The translations under genes were made by a program, and so were the position numbers. The notes below the pieces were generated by a model. That model ran no database searches. It was not told the origin of the DNA and worked only from the letters and a program-made list of their open reading frames with translations. A stretch of 24,117 nt of DNA from CAZOKH01 sp964580315 (GTDB taxonomy: Bacteria > Chloroflexota > Anaerolineae > Anaerolineales > Anaerolineaceae): assembly GCA_964580315.1 (NCBI GenBank), contig CAZOKH010000056.1:1-24117 (forward strand). The letters are read 5' to 3'. Shown here piece by piece: positions 22,887 through 24,117 of this stretch. Every line of letters begins with the position of its first letter. Within the stretch, counting starts at the first letter, position 1.

Positions 22887-23798
22887 TCATTCCACTTCAT
22901 GGATGAAATCGGGTTTTTGGAACTCGGGATTGGGGTAAGTATAAAAACCCTGCCCGCTCTTAACACCCAGAAAGCCTTGATCAACATACACCTTCACCAT
23001 ATCGGCAATCGCCTGCAATTCAGCATCCTTCAACACGTTAGCCCAATACTGGTTAATTTCCCAAACGGTATCAAGACCTACTTGATCCATAATACCAAAG
23101 GGACCCAGGGGCGATTTCATCACCCCCATCCAGGCGCGATCGACATTTTGGAAAGAGGTCACCCCCCTGGCAGCCAGAGAACTGGCTGAACGCAGCAGTG
23201 AATTTAGCATCGAGTTGAAGACGTAACCGTGATTTTCTTTCGCCAGGCGAATGGGAATTTGCCCGATGCGCCGGGCAAATGCTTCCAGCAAATCCAGGGT
23301 TTCAGCGCTTGTGCCAGGGTGCGGCATCACATCCACCACATTAGAGACCCACACATAAGTGTGAAAATGCAAAGCCGCAAACCGATCCGGACGCCCGGTG
23401 GCTTCTGCATACATGGAGGGAAGCAGCGTGGAAGTGTTGGTGGTGAAAATGGTATGCGGCGGGCAAAGCTGATTGAACTGAGCCAGGACTTTTCCTTTCA
23501 GTTGAGGGTCTTCAGGAACCGACTCGCTAACCAGGTCAGCCTGCGCTGCCCGGCTGGCATCAGTGGTGGGGTGGATGCGCGCCAGGGCAGCGGCGGCATC
23601 TTTCTCAGTCACAAACCCCTGCGCGATCATGCTGCGGGTGAAGCCCTGAATCATGGCCATCCCTTTCTCAAGGGCTTTGTCCGAAATATCATACAGATTG
23701 ATTTCCAATCCGTGTACGGCGCACTGCAAACCAATTTGCGCGCCCATCGTACCGGCTCCGATGATCAACACGGTCTTAACATCGTCAATTTTCATCAT
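22887..23798 (-). CDS. 3-hydroxyacyl-CoA dehydrogenase family protein, divergent
   Basis: This 303-residue NAD-dependent dehydrogenase is of the 3-hydroxybutyryl-CoA type. The N-terminal Rossmann motif VLIIGAGTMGAQIGLQCA is standard, and the C-terminal helical domain is complete. The active-site region departs from the usual pattern. The conserved HFFNP reads HFHTYVW, the Glu of the catalytic His-Glu pair aligns with Asp in NVVDVM, and the usual PGF of the C-domain reads HGY. It may therefore use an unusual substrate. The ATG at 23798 follows GGAG, 7 nt away; a second ATG follows directly. No thiolase or crotonase is adjacent, so its pathway (fatty-acid oxidation or butyrate-type) cannot be assigned. 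Confidence 0.85.
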   Translation of the reverse strand: MMKIDDVKTVLIIGAGTMGAQIGLQCAVHGLEINLYDISDKALEKGMAMIQGFTRSMIAQGFVTEKDAAAALARIHPTTDASRAAQADLVSESVPEDPQLKGKVLAQFNQLCPPHTIFTTNTSTLLPSMYAEATGRPDRFAALHFHTYVWVSNVVDVMPHPGTSAETLDLLEAFARRIGQIPIRLAKENHGYVFNSMLNSLLRSASSLAARGVTSFQNVDRAWMGVMKSPLGPFGIMDQVGLDTVWEINQYWANVLKDAELQAIADMVKVYVDQGFLGVKSGQGFYTYPNPEFQKPDFIHEVE

Positions 23799-24117
23799 GG
23801 TTTTTCTCCGATTTAGATTGGTCTTTGATTGTCCAAATTTGGGTTAACTGGTCCCACCTTGTAATTCACATCACAAGATAAACCCTTTTCAATTCTTCAC
23901 AATGTTTGAAGATTTATTTAAGAAAACCCTGTATGGTATTTTCCCGCCACTTAGTCATTCATTTACACAATTTTCTTGCAATGAATTCGGATTGTGAAAT
24001 TTACAGGTATTAAACTATTGTAAGGCAAAAATGGTTTGCGTTGATGTTCTTATTCTGAAATGCGTTGGTGTAACATTCTTTCTGTAAAATAGCGAACCTT
24101 AACAAAAGCGGTGAGTC
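23799..24117. other. Right-end AT-rich intergenic region, no gene identified
   Basis: This AT-rich stretch lies upstream of the dehydrogenase gene. It contains an imperfect palindrome at 23858-23877 (arms CTTGT and ACAAG) that could be an operator. Near the edge TAAAAT (24085-24090) might be a -10 box for a gene starting beyond the window. A GTG at 24111 has no ribosome site and cannot be called. Confidence 0.4.

Noticed and set aside
24085..24117. Start of a new gene at the right edge (GTG at 24111)
   Set aside because: Only seven bases of possible coding sequence and no ribosome site; cannot be supported.

Overview
The window most resembles a chromosome segment of a Chloroflexota bacterium, probably class Anaerolineae. 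This is inferred from gene style, not from a marker gene. The signs are cell-surface proteins with Thr/Pro-rich linkers, an NBR1-type Ig-like lipoprotein, a WD40 lipoprotein, membrane proteins sharing a short N-terminal Trp-containing module, moderately high GC, and short dispersed repeats in intergenic DNA. No tRNA, rRNA, CRISPR array, integrase or intact insertion sequence was seen. A run of 10 N at 15375-15384, flanked by about 77 bases of low-quality G/C homopolymer, shows this is a draft assembly.

Layout. 1-1190 (minus): a rhomboid protease followed by a membrane-anchored SDH/ClpP-like serine protease cut by the window edge. 1277-1418: a small element with terminal inverted repeats. 1460-3061 (plus): murJ, the lipid II flippase. 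3184-5868: a flavin redox group, with a flavodoxin-like gene on minus diverging from two tandem SagB-type nitroreductases and an overlapping hot-dog thioesterase on plus. 6015-10040 (minus): clpC then radA, separated by a strong hairpin. 10500-13494 (plus): lysC-asd plus a small cyclic-phosphate-type receiver gene, i.e. the entry to lysine, threonine and methionine synthesis. 13634-19528 (plus): five consecutive genes, four of them predicted surface proteins (NBR1-Ig lipoprotein, membrane-anchored beta-propeller broken by the gap, LamG-like membrane protein, WD40 lipoprotein). 19607-23798 (minus): uvrC, an SPFH/prohibitin-like protein, and a divergent 3-hydroxyacyl-CoA dehydrogenase.

The best candidate for something little described is 14766-18297. 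Two adjacent, translationally coupled genes begin with the same ~60-residue module (helical hairpin, then a W..SG.W......W motif), followed by a membrane segment and a different predicted outside domain in each. Lipoprotein genes flank them. The pattern suggests a surface-sensing or surface-binding set; its function cannot be read from sequence.

A second signal is translational. Nearly all genes have a clear Shine-Dalgarno or are coupled to the gene before. The exceptions are murJ, the propeller gene and uvrC: each has a TATAAT-like -10 box exactly 7 nt before its ATG and no Shine-Dalgarno, as expected for leaderless mRNAs. Other intergenic features are several terminators, an 8-bp inverted repeat around the -10 box of the NBR1 lipoprotein gene, and two families of short repeats present twice each.
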